DNA from: Arthrobacter woluwensis
GTDB taxonomy: Bacteria > Actinomycetota > Actinomycetes > Actinomycetales > Micrococcaceae
Assembly: GCF_030816155.1 (NCBI RefSeq)
Contig: NZ_JAUSXR010000001.1
Span: forward strand, 3,100,001-3,164,000
Length of the DNA: 64,000 nt
Direction: 5' to 3'
How positions within the stretch are numbered: position 1 is the stretch's first letter; every line of letters begins with the position of its first letter. Below are positions 16,933-24,972 of this stretch, in pieces. A program made the translations under genes and the position numbers. A model generated the notes under the pieces. The model was not told where the DNA came from, searched no databases, and saw only the letters and a program-made list of their open reading frames with translations.

Positions 16933-17802
16933 CTACGCGCGCACGGAGTCCCAGGTCAGCCAGGTCATGTCGACCGAGACCTCGAGCCGCGAACCCCCGC
17001 CGCCGGACAGGATGCCCTTGAGCGGCGCCACGTCGCGGTAGTCCCGGCCGCGGGCCACCACCACGTGGAAGTCCCCGGCGGCCTTGTGATTGGTCGGATC
17101 CCAGCTGTGCCAGGCGCCGTCCCACCATTCGAGCCAGGCGTGAGACTGCCCGGCCACGGTCTGGCCCGGGTCGGCCTCCGCCCGCGGGTGCAGGTATCCG
17201 GAGACGTACCGTGCCGGGATCCCGAGGCTCCTGAGGCAGCCGATGGCCAGGTGGGCAAGGTCCTGGCAGACCCCCTGGCGCTGCGCCCACGCCTGCGCCG
17301 CGTCGGTGTGCACGCCGGTGCTGCCGGGCATGTACGTCATCTCGCCCCGCAGCCTCGAGAACACCTCCTCCGCGGCGGCCTTCGGCGTCGGCCGTCCGGC
17401 GAGCGCCGCCACCAGTTCCGTCGCCTCCTCACCCGGCGCGGACAGGCGCGTCTGGGGCAGGTGGTCGCTGAACTCGTCCTGCACCGCTCGGCTGGACAGC
17501 TCAGCCCAGCCGAGCGGTTCGCCGTCGGGCGCCGGAGCCTGCTCGCGGTTCACGTCGACCGTGGCGGTGGCCACCACTTCGAGCCATTCGTGAGGCTCGT
17601 GGACCTCGAAGGTGGTCACCTGGGTGCCCCAGTAGTCGGCGTACCGGGCCTGGGTGGCGCCGGGCCGTTCGACCGTGATGCGCGAGCCGAGCACCGTCTG
17701 CCCGGGCTCCGTGGGCGGTGTCATCCGTGCTTCGTTGTAGCTGACCAGGACCGGCTTGTTGTAGTGGTAGCCGGTGCGGTGCACGATCTTCAGACGTGTC
17801 AT
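16933..17802 (-). CDS. Transglutaminase-like cysteine protease-fold protein
   Basis: The 289-residue protein has an N-terminal beta-rich domain (MTRLKIVHRTGYHYNKPV...) typical of the bacterial transglutaminase-like family. The core carries a visible catalytic triad: C179 in GVCQDLAH, H221 in QSHAWLEWW and D235 in WDPTN. It lacks a signal peptide, so it should act in the cytoplasm. Its start overlaps the alpha-E gene by 4 nt (ATGA). With that gene and the ATP-grasp gene it forms the widespread three-gene set of unknown product. The triad implies a peptidase or amide-exchange step on something made by the ATP-grasp enzyme; that is inference. Confidence 0.93.
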   Translation of the reverse strand: MTRLKIVHRTGYHYNKPVLVSYNEARMTPPTEPGQTVLGSRITVERPGATQARYADYWGTQVTTFEVHEPHEWLEVVATATVDVNREQAPAPDGEPLGWAELSSRAVQDEFSDHLPQTRLSAPGEEATELVAALAGRPTPKAAAEEVFSRLRGEMTYMPGSTGVHTDAAQAWAQRQGVCQDLAHLAIGCLRSLGIPARYVSGYLHPRAEADPGQTVAGQSHAWLEWWDGAWHSWDPTNHKAAGDFHVVVARGRDYRDVAPLKGILSGGGGSRLEVSVDMTWLTWDSVRA

Positions 17803-18725
17803 GACAGTTCTCCCACCCAGGCCTGCTCTTCGCGGGCGCTGTAGTACCTGCGGGCGATCTCCTCCGAGGCCCGCGCGACGGATCGCTGGATGCGTTCCAT
17901 GTGTTCCGGCAATTCGTCCATGAGGTTCTCGCTGCGGTGGAACTCCAGGAACGTCCTGGCCTGGCCCACGATGCGCCGGGCGTCGTTGAACATCCCGGAG
18001 CGCTGGTCGCTGGGTTCCAGCAGGGCGAGCGCCTCGTCCGCGTTCTTGAGCGAGTAGACGATCGACCGTGGGAACTGCCGGTCCATGAGCAGGAACTCGG
18101 CGGCGTTGCGGTCATCGAACGCGGCGCGGCGCGTGCGCAGGAACGACTCGTACGCCCCTGCGCAGCGCAGCATGTTCACCCAGGACACGCCCGCGGGGTT
18201 GGCGTCGCACGTGGCGAGCATCCGGGCGGTCATGTCCGCGCGCTCCAGCGACCGGCCCAGGACCATGAACAGCCAGCTGTCGTCGTGGCTCATGGTGCTG
18301 TCCGTCAGGCCGCTCGTGGTGGCCGCCCGCTCGATCACCCATTGGCAGAAGCGGTACGTCCCCGCCACGTCCTCACGGTGCCGGCTGAGGCCGAAGTACG
18401 TCGTGTTCAGGCATTCCCACAGGCTCGTGGAGACGGTCTCCCGGGCCCGTCGGGCGTTCTCCCGCGCGGCTCCGAGAGCGCCGGCGATCGACGTCGGGCT
18501 CGACCGGTCATAGGCGAGCACCCGCAGCAGCTCCGGCAAGGTGATGTCCTGCCGGTCCAGGGGCGACCCCATGACCTGCAGCAGGTCCCGCGCCACCTGT
18601 TGCTGCTGCTCCGGCGGCAGATGATTGAGGCGTTCCAGGTGCACATCGAGGATGCGGGCTGTCCCGTCCGCACGTTCCACATAGCGTCCGATCCAGAACA
18701 GGGACTCGGCGATCCGGCTCAGCAT
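17799..18725 (-). CDS. Alpha-E domain protein (DUF403)
   Basis: The 308-residue helical protein is recognised by its N-terminal MLSRIAESLFWIGRYVERAD and the repeated E-rich helices with FWIGRYxERA and GRSLERADMTARML segments. It has no known catalytic motif. The alpha-E domain is found almost only with circularly permuted ATP-grasp proteins and transglutaminase-like proteins, as here, either as separate genes or as fusions, and probably acts as their scaffold or partner. AGGAGGA lies 4 nt before the ATG. It is the middle gene of the operon: 55 nt after the ATP-grasp gene and overlapping the transglutaminase-like gene. Confidence 0.93.
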   Translation of the reverse strand: MLSRIAESLFWIGRYVERADGTARILDVHLERLNHLPPEQQQQVARDLLQVMGSPLDRQDITLPELLRVLAYDRSSPTSIAGALGAARENARRARETVSTSLWECLNTTYFGLSRHREDVAGTYRFCQWVIERAATTSGLTDSTMSHDDSWLFMVLGRSLERADMTARMLATCDANPAGVSWVNMLRCAGAYESFLRTRRAAFDDRNAAEFLLMDRQFPRSIVYSLKNADEALALLEPSDQRSGMFNDARRIVGQARTFLEFHRSENLMDELPEHMERIQRSVARASEEIARRYYSAREEQAWVGELS

Positions 18726-18780
18726 GACGTCCTCCTGACGTACGGTGCGGGATGTGATTGACGACGACGGCGCGCGGCGC

Positions 18781-20379
18781 TCATTGCTGCTGCCCCGCCT
18801 GGGAATCGCGCCAGCTGGTCTCCACGGGCCACACGCTGGTGCGTGCGCTGTGGCCGAACCGCCGCCGTGACGGCCCTGGGTCCGCCGCGCCCGTCTCCTC
18901 CCCCAGCACCCACGTGTCCTTGGACCCGCCGCCCTGGCTGGAGTTGACCACCAGGCTGCCCTCCTTGAGCGCCACCCGCGTGAGTCCGCCCGGCAGCACC
19001 CAGACGTCCTCGCCGTCGTTGACCGCGAACGGCCGCAGGTCCACGTGCCGGGGGCTGAACCGCTCGCGGTGCAGGGTGGGGACGGTGCTCAACTGGAGCA
19101 CGGGCTGCGCGATCCAGCCGCGCGGGTCTTCGATGAGCTGCCGGCGCAGAGTGTCGAGCTCCTCGCGGCTGGCGTCGGGACCGATCACGAGACCTTTGCC
19201 GCCCGAACCGTCCACGGGCTTGACCACGAGTTCCGGCAGCCGGTCCAGGACCTCCTCGCGGGCCGCGTCCTCCTCGAGCCGGAAGGTGTCCACATTGGCC
19301 AGGATCGGCTCCTCGCCCAGGTAGTACCGGATGAGGTCCGGGACGTAGGAGTAGATGAGTTTGTCATCGGCCACCCCGTTGCCGACGGCGTTCGCGATCG
19401 TCACCCCGCCCGACCGCGCCGCGTTGACCAGGCCAGGGCAGCCCAGCATGGAGTCGGCCCGGAACTGCAGGGGGTCGAGGAACTCGTCGTCGAGGCGCTT
19501 GTAGATGACGTCCACGCGCTGCTCGCCGGAGGTGGTCCGCATGAAGACCTGGTTGCCGCGGCACGTGAGGTCCCGGCCCTCCACGAGTTCCACGCCCATC
19601 AGCCCCGCCAGGAGGGTGTGCTCGAAGTACGCGGAGTTGAAGATGCCCGGGGTCAGGACCACGACCGTCGGGTCCTCCACGCCGTCCGGGGCGGTCTTCC
19701 GGAGGGCCGAGAGCAGGCGCCGCGGGTACTCCTCCACGGGGCGGATGGACTGCTGGCTGAACACCTCCGGCAGCGCCTTCGCCATGGCCCGCCGGTTCTC
19801 CAGGACGTAACTGACGCCCGAGGGGACGCGCACATTGTCCTCGAGCACCCGCAGCGTGCCCTCGCCGTCGCGGACGATGTCGATCCCGGACACGTGCACC
19901 CGGACGCCGCCCGCCGGACGGAAGCCGTGGACCTGCCGGTGGAAGTGCTTGCTGGACGTGATGAGCTTGCGCGGCAGGACGCCGTCGCGCACGGCATCCT
20001 GCGCGCCGTAGACGTCGTTGAGGAAGGCCTCCAGGGCCCGGACCCGCTGGGCCACGCCTCGTTCCAGGCCCTGCCATTCCTGGGCGTCGATGACCCGCGG
20101 GACGATGTCCAGGGGGAACGGCCGTTCCTCGCCGGCGAAGTCGAAGGTGACGCCGCGGTCCAGGAAGGTGCGGGCCATGGCCTCCGCCCGGGCAGCGATG
20201 TCGTCCGGGGTGAGCCCCGCGAGGACCGTGGTCAGCTGGCGGTAAGAGCCCCGTGCCGTGAGGCCCGCGGACTCCGCGCCACCGCCCGCCGCAGCCGCGA
20301 TGAACATCTCGTCGAAGGCTTTCGACGTGGCCAAGGCCCCCGAATAGCTGGCGAACAGATCCGATGATGATGCCGGCAT
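18781..20379 (-). CDS. Circularly permuted ATP-grasp protein
   Basis: The 532-residue protein matches the circularly permuted ATP-grasp family (former DUF404/DUF407). Visible blocks are ITSSKHFHRQVHGFRPAGGV, HVSGIDIVRDGEGTLRVLEDN, PSGVSYVLENR and VVKPVDGSGGKGLVIGP. The last is the nucleotide-binding glycine-rich loop. ATP-grasp enzymes join a carboxylate to an amine through an acyl phosphate, so a peptide-like product is likely but unknown. The start was placed at ATG 20379 with TTGGAGGGG just upstream; the longer frame lacks this. It is the first gene of the ATP-grasp/alpha-E/transglutaminase operon, read away from the third WXG100 gene. Confidence 0.93.
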   Translation of the reverse strand: MPASSSDLFASYSGALATSKAFDEMFIAAAAGGGAESAGLTARGSYRQLTTVLAGLTPDDIAARAEAMARTFLDRGVTFDFAGEERPFPLDIVPRVIDAQEWQGLERGVAQRVRALEAFLNDVYGAQDAVRDGVLPRKLITSSKHFHRQVHGFRPAGGVRVHVSGIDIVRDGEGTLRVLEDNVRVPSGVSYVLENRRAMAKALPEVFSQQSIRPVEEYPRRLLSALRKTAPDGVEDPTVVVLTPGIFNSAYFEHTLLAGLMGVELVEGRDLTCRGNQVFMRTTSGEQRVDVIYKRLDDEFLDPLQFRADSMLGCPGLVNAARSGGVTIANAVGNGVADDKLIYSYVPDLIRYYLGEEPILANVDTFRLEEDAAREEVLDRLPELVVKPVDGSGGKGLVIGPDASREELDTLRRQLIEDPRGWIAQPVLQLSTVPTLHRERFSPRHVDLRPFAVNDGEDVWVLPGGLTRVALKEGSLVVNSSQGGGSKDTWVLGEETGAADPGPSRRRFGHSARTSVWPVETSWRDSQAGQQQ

Positions 20380-20762
20380 GACCCCTCCAAAGACCGCGGT
20401 GACGCTGAGGAACAGAGCTTCCCACCGGGATGTGTCAGGCGGATTTCCAGCAGTCACCCTACGATGTCCAGGGTGTTTCGGGCGGGTGTCCTGGCCGGTC
20501 AGCGCACCGGGGCGGCGACGCCCGGTCCCGTGGTGCCGGGCGCTTGCCACGGGACCGCCGGCTTATTCGCGGGAATGTGACGCGGGGCGGCGCCTCCCGG
20601 CCGTCCGGAGCACGGAACGCCCGACGCCGGGCCGCCGGACCGCGCGACGCCGCCTCAGCTGGGGAGCTCCGGCGTCATGGTGGGCTGTTTTCGGCCCGTG
20701 ACAACGTCGAATCCCGGCGAAAAACGCCGGAATTCCGGGGTTTTCCGCATGGGGAGAGGTTC
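20380..20762. other. Gene-free stretch upstream of the ATP-grasp operon
   Basis: No credible coding frame is visible over ~380 bp. The left part should hold the promoter of the minus-strand operon, though I cannot point to clear elements. A small hairpin (CCGGCG, five A, CGCCGG; 20714-20730) and an extra half-site ATGGGGAG (20749-20756) precede the WXG100 promoter. Confidence 0.5.
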
Positions 20763-20809
20763 ATGGGGAGCACTCCCCATCGACGGCTCGTCCAATCATT
20801 GGATAGTTT
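20763..20809 (+). promoter_or_regulatory. Promoter of third WXG100 gene with perfect GGGGA-N4-TCCCC element
   Basis: ATGGGGAGCACTCCCCAT at 20763-20780 is palindromic apart from its centre. It is followed by CGACGG, 14 nt, and GGATAGTTT with the -10 hexamer TAGTTT (20804-20809). Motif and spacing match the promoter of copy 1, although the DNA between the -10 and the gene differs. Confidence 0.65.
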
Positions 20810-20934
20810 GTTCTCAGAGGTTCACGGAAACGAACCACCACCCGCCAGGGAGGTGAGCCGGGAGCCCACAACGGAATACCACTGACATGGGAACCCGGCA
20901 CAGTTCGGATCCATCACAACAAAGGAGTAAGACA

Positions 20935-21198
20935 ATGGCAGTTTGGGGTGCAGACGTCCAGCAGCTTCGCGCACTGGGTAAGAAGCTCGAAGCAGGCGCA
21001 CAGGCCATCGATGAGCAGCGTAACCAGCTCACCAGCGCCCTCAACGGCGTCCAGTGGATGGGCCCGGACGCGGACAAGTTCAAGAACGAATGGCAGTCCC
21101 AGCACGTGCCGGCCCTGAACAAGGTCGCCGAAGCACTGCGCACCGCCGGCAAGAGCGCGGCCAAGAACGCCCAGGAACAGGAAACCGCTTCCCACTAA
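20935..21198 (+). CDS. WXG100-family protein (copy 2, identical product)
   Basis: The 87-residue product is identical to that of the gene at 15979. The coding sequences differ at a single synonymous base, and ~100 bp after the stop are also nearly the same, so the duplication is recent or is kept uniform by gene conversion. AAGGAG precedes the ATG at the same distance. The upstream leader is unrelated apart from the GGGGA-N4-TCCCC promoter block, and it is ~90 nt longer. The family and likely secretion by a type VII system are as for copy 1. The two copies bracket the opposite-strand ATP-grasp operon. Confidence 0.93.
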   Translation: MAVWGADVQQLRALGKKLEAGAQAIDEQRNQLTSALNGVQWMGPDADKFKNEWQSQHVPALNKVAEALRTAGKSAAKNAQEQETASH

Positions 21199-21241
21199 GC
21201 GGCCCACCCCACCCACCGTGGGGAACCCTGGACCCACACCC

Positions 21242-21275
21242 ACGGCGGGCACCCCACACACGGGGCGCCCGCCGT
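21242..21275 (+). terminator. Terminator of third WXG100 gene
   Basis: A 14-bp stem with one mismatch (21242-21255 with 21262-21275), duplicated from the terminator at 16285, is followed by CGGGCATTTAAAAC. Confidence 0.75.
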
Positions 21276-21310
21276 CGGGCATTTAAAACACCCGCCGCCC
21301 CCGTCCCGGC

Positions 21311-21370
21311 CCGAGGGAACAGTTGATGCCTCGAAACCCGCGCTTTCGGGGCGCGAGCTGTTCTCTCGCG
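21311..21370. repeat. Intergenic palindrome, GCGAGGGAACAG family (copy 3)
   Basis: The left arm CCGAGGGAACAG pairs with CTGTTCTCTCG. The single changed position is a G-U pair in plus-strand RNA. It lies between the third WXG100 gene and the MerR gene. Confidence 0.8.
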
Positions 21371-21404
21371 TCTCACGCAGGGCCGGCGGGTGCACACTGG
21401 AGGC

Positions 21405-21845
21405 ATGAGCTTCACCATCGCGGAGGTCGCCGAACGCACCGGCCTCAGCCAGCACACCCTCCGGTACTACGAGCGTGACGGGCTCCTGCCGCGCGAGGTA
21501 GGCCGCGCGTCGTCGGGCCGTCGCGCCTATACCGAGCAGGACGTGAACGGCATCATCATGATCGCCCGGCTGCGGGCCACCGGCATGCCGATCTCCGACG
21601 TCAGGCGGTACGCGCGACTGGTGCGCGACGGCGACGCCTCGGTCCCCGCGCGACTGAGCCTCCTGCTGGAGCATCGCGAGCACGTGATAGCACAGCTGCG
21701 CCAAGTCGAGGAGAACCTCGCCGCGATCGACACCAAGATCGACATCTACCGCGCGACAACGGCAGAGACGTTCGCGTGCCCAGCCCGGAGCGGCGCGTTG
21801 AGTCCGTTGGCCGCGGGGTCGTCGAGTCCGCTATCGAAGGGGTGA
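21405..21845 (+). CDS. MerR-family transcriptional regulator
   Basis: The 146-residue protein has the N-terminal MerR winged helix (FTIAEVAERTGLSQHTLRYY ERDGLL, residues ~3-28) and a dimerisation helix (LLEHREHVIAQLRQVEENLAAI). It lacks the cysteines of the metal-sensing members. It lies directly upstream of an aldo/keto reductase gene, and a symmetric MerR-type site lies in the gap, so that gene is the likely target. The start at 21405 has a weak CACACT hexamer 6 nt upstream and may be leaderless. The last ~10 codons and the stop lie inside the palindrome at 21824-21890, so the C-terminus (SSSPLSKG) is repeat-derived. Confidence 0.87.
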   Translation: MSFTIAEVAERTGLSQHTLRYYERDGLLPREVGRASSGRRAYTEQDVNGIIMIARLRATGMPISDVRRYARLVRDGDASVPARLSLLLEHREHVIAQLRQVEENLAAIDTKIDIYRATTAETFACPARSGALSPLAAGSSSPLSKG

Positions 21846-21890
21846 ATCCGCTACCAGATGTAGCGGATTCACAGCCCACCCAGCGGACTC
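21824..21890. repeat. Intergenic palindrome, GAGTCCGCT family (copy 2), overlapping the MerR stop
   Basis: The inner perfect 12-bp arms are at 21842-21853 and 21861-21872. The outer GAGTCCGCT (21824-21832) pairs with AGCGGACTC (21882-21890). The inner arm reads GAATCCGC where copy 1 has GAGTCCGC, with the matching change on the other arm. The TGA stop of the MerR gene is in the left inner arm. Confidence 0.88.
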
Positions 21891-21911
21891 AGTCGCCCCC
21901 GGACGGCGACC

Positions 21912-21936
21912 CCTTGACTTAGAGTGCGCTCGAAGG
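21912..21936 (+). promoter_or_regulatory. Likely MerR operator and promoter of the aldo/keto reductase gene
   Basis: A site that starts CCTTGACTT and ends CGAAGG is roughly symmetric (CCTT...AAGG) and includes a -35-like TTGACT. MerR-family sites of this form, with an over-long spacer between -35 and -10, are usual in front of the regulated gene. It lies just upstream of the aldo/keto reductase ribosome binding site. Confidence 0.55.
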
Positions 21937-21950
21937 AGTTTGCTGGTCTC

Positions 21951-22946
<996 letters not shown>

Positions 22947-22960
22947 TTGCGTCGAGTGCC

Positions 22961-23020
22961 GCGAAGGAACACGTGGCGCCCTCAAAACGTGGTTTTGGGG
23001 GCACCACGTGTTCTCTCGCG
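22961..23020. repeat. Intergenic palindrome, GCGAGGGAACAG family (copy 4)
   Basis: Arms GCGAAGGAACACGTGG and CCACGTGTTCTCTCGC flank a CCCTCAAAA/TTTTGGGG inner pair. It lies between convergent genes, directly after the end of the HNH gene. Confidence 0.82.
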
Positions 23021-23021
23021 C

Positions 23022-23963
23022 TCACCAACTTTTGAGATACTCCTGAAAACGCCGGTCCAAGCTGGCGGGGTCCGGGCGGAGCGATATTACGCGTGGGACG
23101 TACAACGAACGACCATTCATGTCCTGCATCCCGTGCTTCACCAGCGAAGTGCTTGGCAACGCGAGAACATCGGGTCGCACCGATACTCGATAATGACGGT
23201 CAATGCTCAGCAAATTGCCGTCAAACGCAGCATGATGCAACTTACACAATGCCAAACCATTGGACACCTCGGTTGAGCTCGAGACATGAGCGTCCGGAGT
23301 GATATGCGCAGCATCAATCAAGGCGGGAATATCCAGTTCACAGACGGCGCAGTGATACTCATAGGCGTGCACCACACGACGCCGGAAGTCCCGCTGATGC
23401 AAGCGGACGCTGCGGACCTGTTGGGCGTATGATTTCGGCAACGCGGGCTCGTAAAGCGGGTCCTCCGGGTCACTCAGCGCACGATCCAAAAAGACGTCAA
23501 CGTAACCTTCGACCGGATCATCTCCTTCAAGAAAGACCGGGTATCGAGGCACATACAACGCCGGATGGACTTCCTGAAACAGAATGACTGGGTCTTTACG
23601 CTCCGCCGCGGCCCGGAGCTTAAGATTGCGGCCACTGACCAATGGCTGGCCGGACCGCCTCTCGTAGGAGTACCTCAAATACTCCGCGTTCGCCTCGTCA
23701 TCGTAGGGACCCTTCAGCGTATTGGTAATAGACAGGGTTGTATCGAACCCTCGAGGATTCCAAATACCTGTCTGGGGGTCCATCAGCGCGATCTGATGCC
23801 CACGGTAGCTATAGGCAGACCGGAGGAATTCTCTGCGAAACTCATAACCGCCATTGGCAATCTCCTGGCCCTGAAGCCACTTGAAGATGTCGCGTCTGAT
23901 CTCCGCCTGTTCGTCCACGGACCACCGCGTCGCGTCCGTGCCCGAATGTGTTCCCCTAGCCAT
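23022..23963 (-). CDS. HNH endonuclease, putative restriction-type
   Basis: The 313-residue protein has a C-terminal HNH nuclease domain at about residues 200-265. It has the zinc pair in CAVCELD, the AAHITPD catalytic segment, then NGLALCKLHHAAFDGNLLSI. The ~190-residue N-terminal part is unlike any domain I can name with confidence; by position it would be the DNA-recognition part, as in modification-dependent restriction enzymes. The gene is visibly lower in GC than its neighbours and uses more AT-ending codons, a sign of horizontal transfer. It stands alone with no methyltransferase beside it. AGGGGG precedes the ATG. Confidence 0.85.
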   Translation of the reverse strand: MARGTHSGTDATRWSVDEQAEIRRDIFKWLQGQEIANGGYEFRREFLRSAYSYRGHQIALMDPQTGIWNPRGFDTTLSITNTLKGPYDDEANAEYLRYSYERRSGQPLVSGRNLKLRAAAERKDPVILFQEVHPALYVPRYPVFLEGDDPVEGYVDVFLDRALSDPEDPLYEPALPKSYAQQVRSVRLHQRDFRRRVVHAYEYHCAVCELDIPALIDAAHITPDAHVSSSTEVSNGLALCKLHHAAFDGNLLSIDRHYRVSVRPDVLALPSTSLVKHGMQDMNGRSLYVPRVISLRPDPASLDRRFQEYLKSW

Positions 23964-24047
23964 GACATCCCCCTCGCTTCCAGCCTATTGTGCAAGATTT
24001 CCCGATCACCTGTGCCGCCACTCCACGCCCCGTGCCACAATTCCCCC

Positions 24048-24371
24048 ATGCCCCACACGCCCCCGCCCGTCCTCGGCCCCACGGTCGATGACGAGACCCG
24101 GTGCATCCACTACCGCACGCCCGTCGACATCATCGCCATCAAGTTCTTCTGCTGCGGCGACTACTACCCGTGCCACCTCTGCCACGAGGAAACCGCCGAC
24201 CACCCCGCACGCCAGTGGCCCCGGGAACGCCGCGGCGAGAAGGCAGTCCTCTGCGGAGTCTGCCGGACCGAGCTGAGCATCGACGCCTACCTCGCCACCG
24301 ACAGTTGCCCCGACTGCCACGGCCTCTTCAACGAGCGCTGCCGCCTCCACACACACCTCTACTTCGACTGA
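24048..24371 (+). CDS. CHY zinc finger protein
   Basis: The 107-residue protein has the CHY-type zinc-binding pattern: RCIHYRTPVDIIAIKFFCC, then YPCHLCHEE, then AVLCGVCRTEL and SCPDCHG. It has about a dozen Cys and His ligands in the usual order, ending with an H-x-H near the C-terminus. Bacterial members are small stand-alone proteins of unknown role; the eukaryotic relatives are ubiquitin ligases (Pirh2-like), which does not transfer here. A CACAAT hexamer lies 6 nt before the ATG, which suggests a leaderless message. The longer upstream frame is a shadow of the HNH gene. Confidence 0.87.
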   Translation: MPHTPPPVLGPTVDDETRCIHYRTPVDIIAIKFFCCGDYYPCHLCHEETADHPARQWPRERRGEKAVLCGVCRTELSIDAYLATDSCPDCHGLFNERCRLHTHLYFD

Positions 24372-24493
24372 CCTCGCCGCCCGGCGACCCGGATGAAGTG
24401 CGGCGACACCGCACGGATTCCCATCCGCGTGCCCCGCGCCGCCGTCGTCGGGCATGCTGGAAGGACCGCACCACCTCATTGAAGGAGAGAACC

Positions 24494-24811
24494 TTGATCT
24501 TCATCACCGCCCAGTTCCCGGTCAAGCCCGAGCACGCCGACGCCTGGCCCGAGATCTCCCGCGCCTTCACCGAGGCCACCCGCGCCGAAGAAGGCTGCCT
24601 GTTCTACGAATGGTCGCGCTCCCTGACGGACCCCAGCACCTACGTGCTGCTCGAGGCGTTCAAGGACGACGACGCCGGCGCAGCCCACGTGAATTCCGCT
24701 CACTTCAAGCAGGCGCAGGCTGAGCTTCCGCAGTACCTGTCGCGGACCCCGGACATCGTCAATGTGAAGGTCGACGGCTGGTCCGAGCTCGGCGAACTCG
24801 CCGTCCGCTGA
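24494..24811 (+). CDS. Antibiotic biosynthesis monooxygenase-domain protein (putative quinol monooxygenase)
   Basis: The 105-residue protein is a single ABM ferredoxin-like domain (IFITAQFPVKPEHADAWPEI, EEGCLFYEWSRSL, YVLLEAFKDDDA, HVNSAHF). This is the pattern of YgiN-like quinol monooxygenases and related cofactor-independent oxygenases. The histidine and tryptophan positions of the YgiN group are kept only in part, so the substrate is open. The start was placed at TTG 24494, since the frame begins exactly at the family start there and AAGGAG lies 7 nt upstream. It is a single gene with no partner in an operon. Confidence 0.85.
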   Translation: MIFITAQFPVKPEHADAWPEISRAFTEATRAEEGCLFYEWSRSLTDPSTYVLLEAFKDDDAGAAHVNSAHFKQAQAELPQYLSRTPDIVNVKVDGWSELGELAVR

Positions 24812-24836
24812 CCTCTCCCACCTGAGCCGGCGCGAC

Positions 24837-24893
24837 GCGGGGTTTCCGGACACCTCGTGGTTGTCCACATAGAGGACTTCGGGGAACCCCGCG
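24837..24893. repeat. Intergenic palindrome with CGCGGGGTTTCC arms
   Basis: CGCGGGGTTTCC (24837-24848) pairs with GGGAACCCCGCG (24882-24893) with one mismatch. A second small hairpin GTGG...CCAC lies inside. It follows the ABM gene and may be its terminator. There is no other copy in the window. Confidence 0.65.
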
Positions 24894-24972
24894 CCGGGCC
24901 CGGAAGCCCTATCCTGAAGGCGGGAACTCACTCTCACCTCACGGCCGTTCGGCCCATTCAGGAACAGGGACC

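Noticed and set aside
15979..21198. The WXG100 duplication as ends of a transposon
   Set aside because: The repeats are direct and contain genes and terminators. There are no inverted ends, target duplications or transposase between them.
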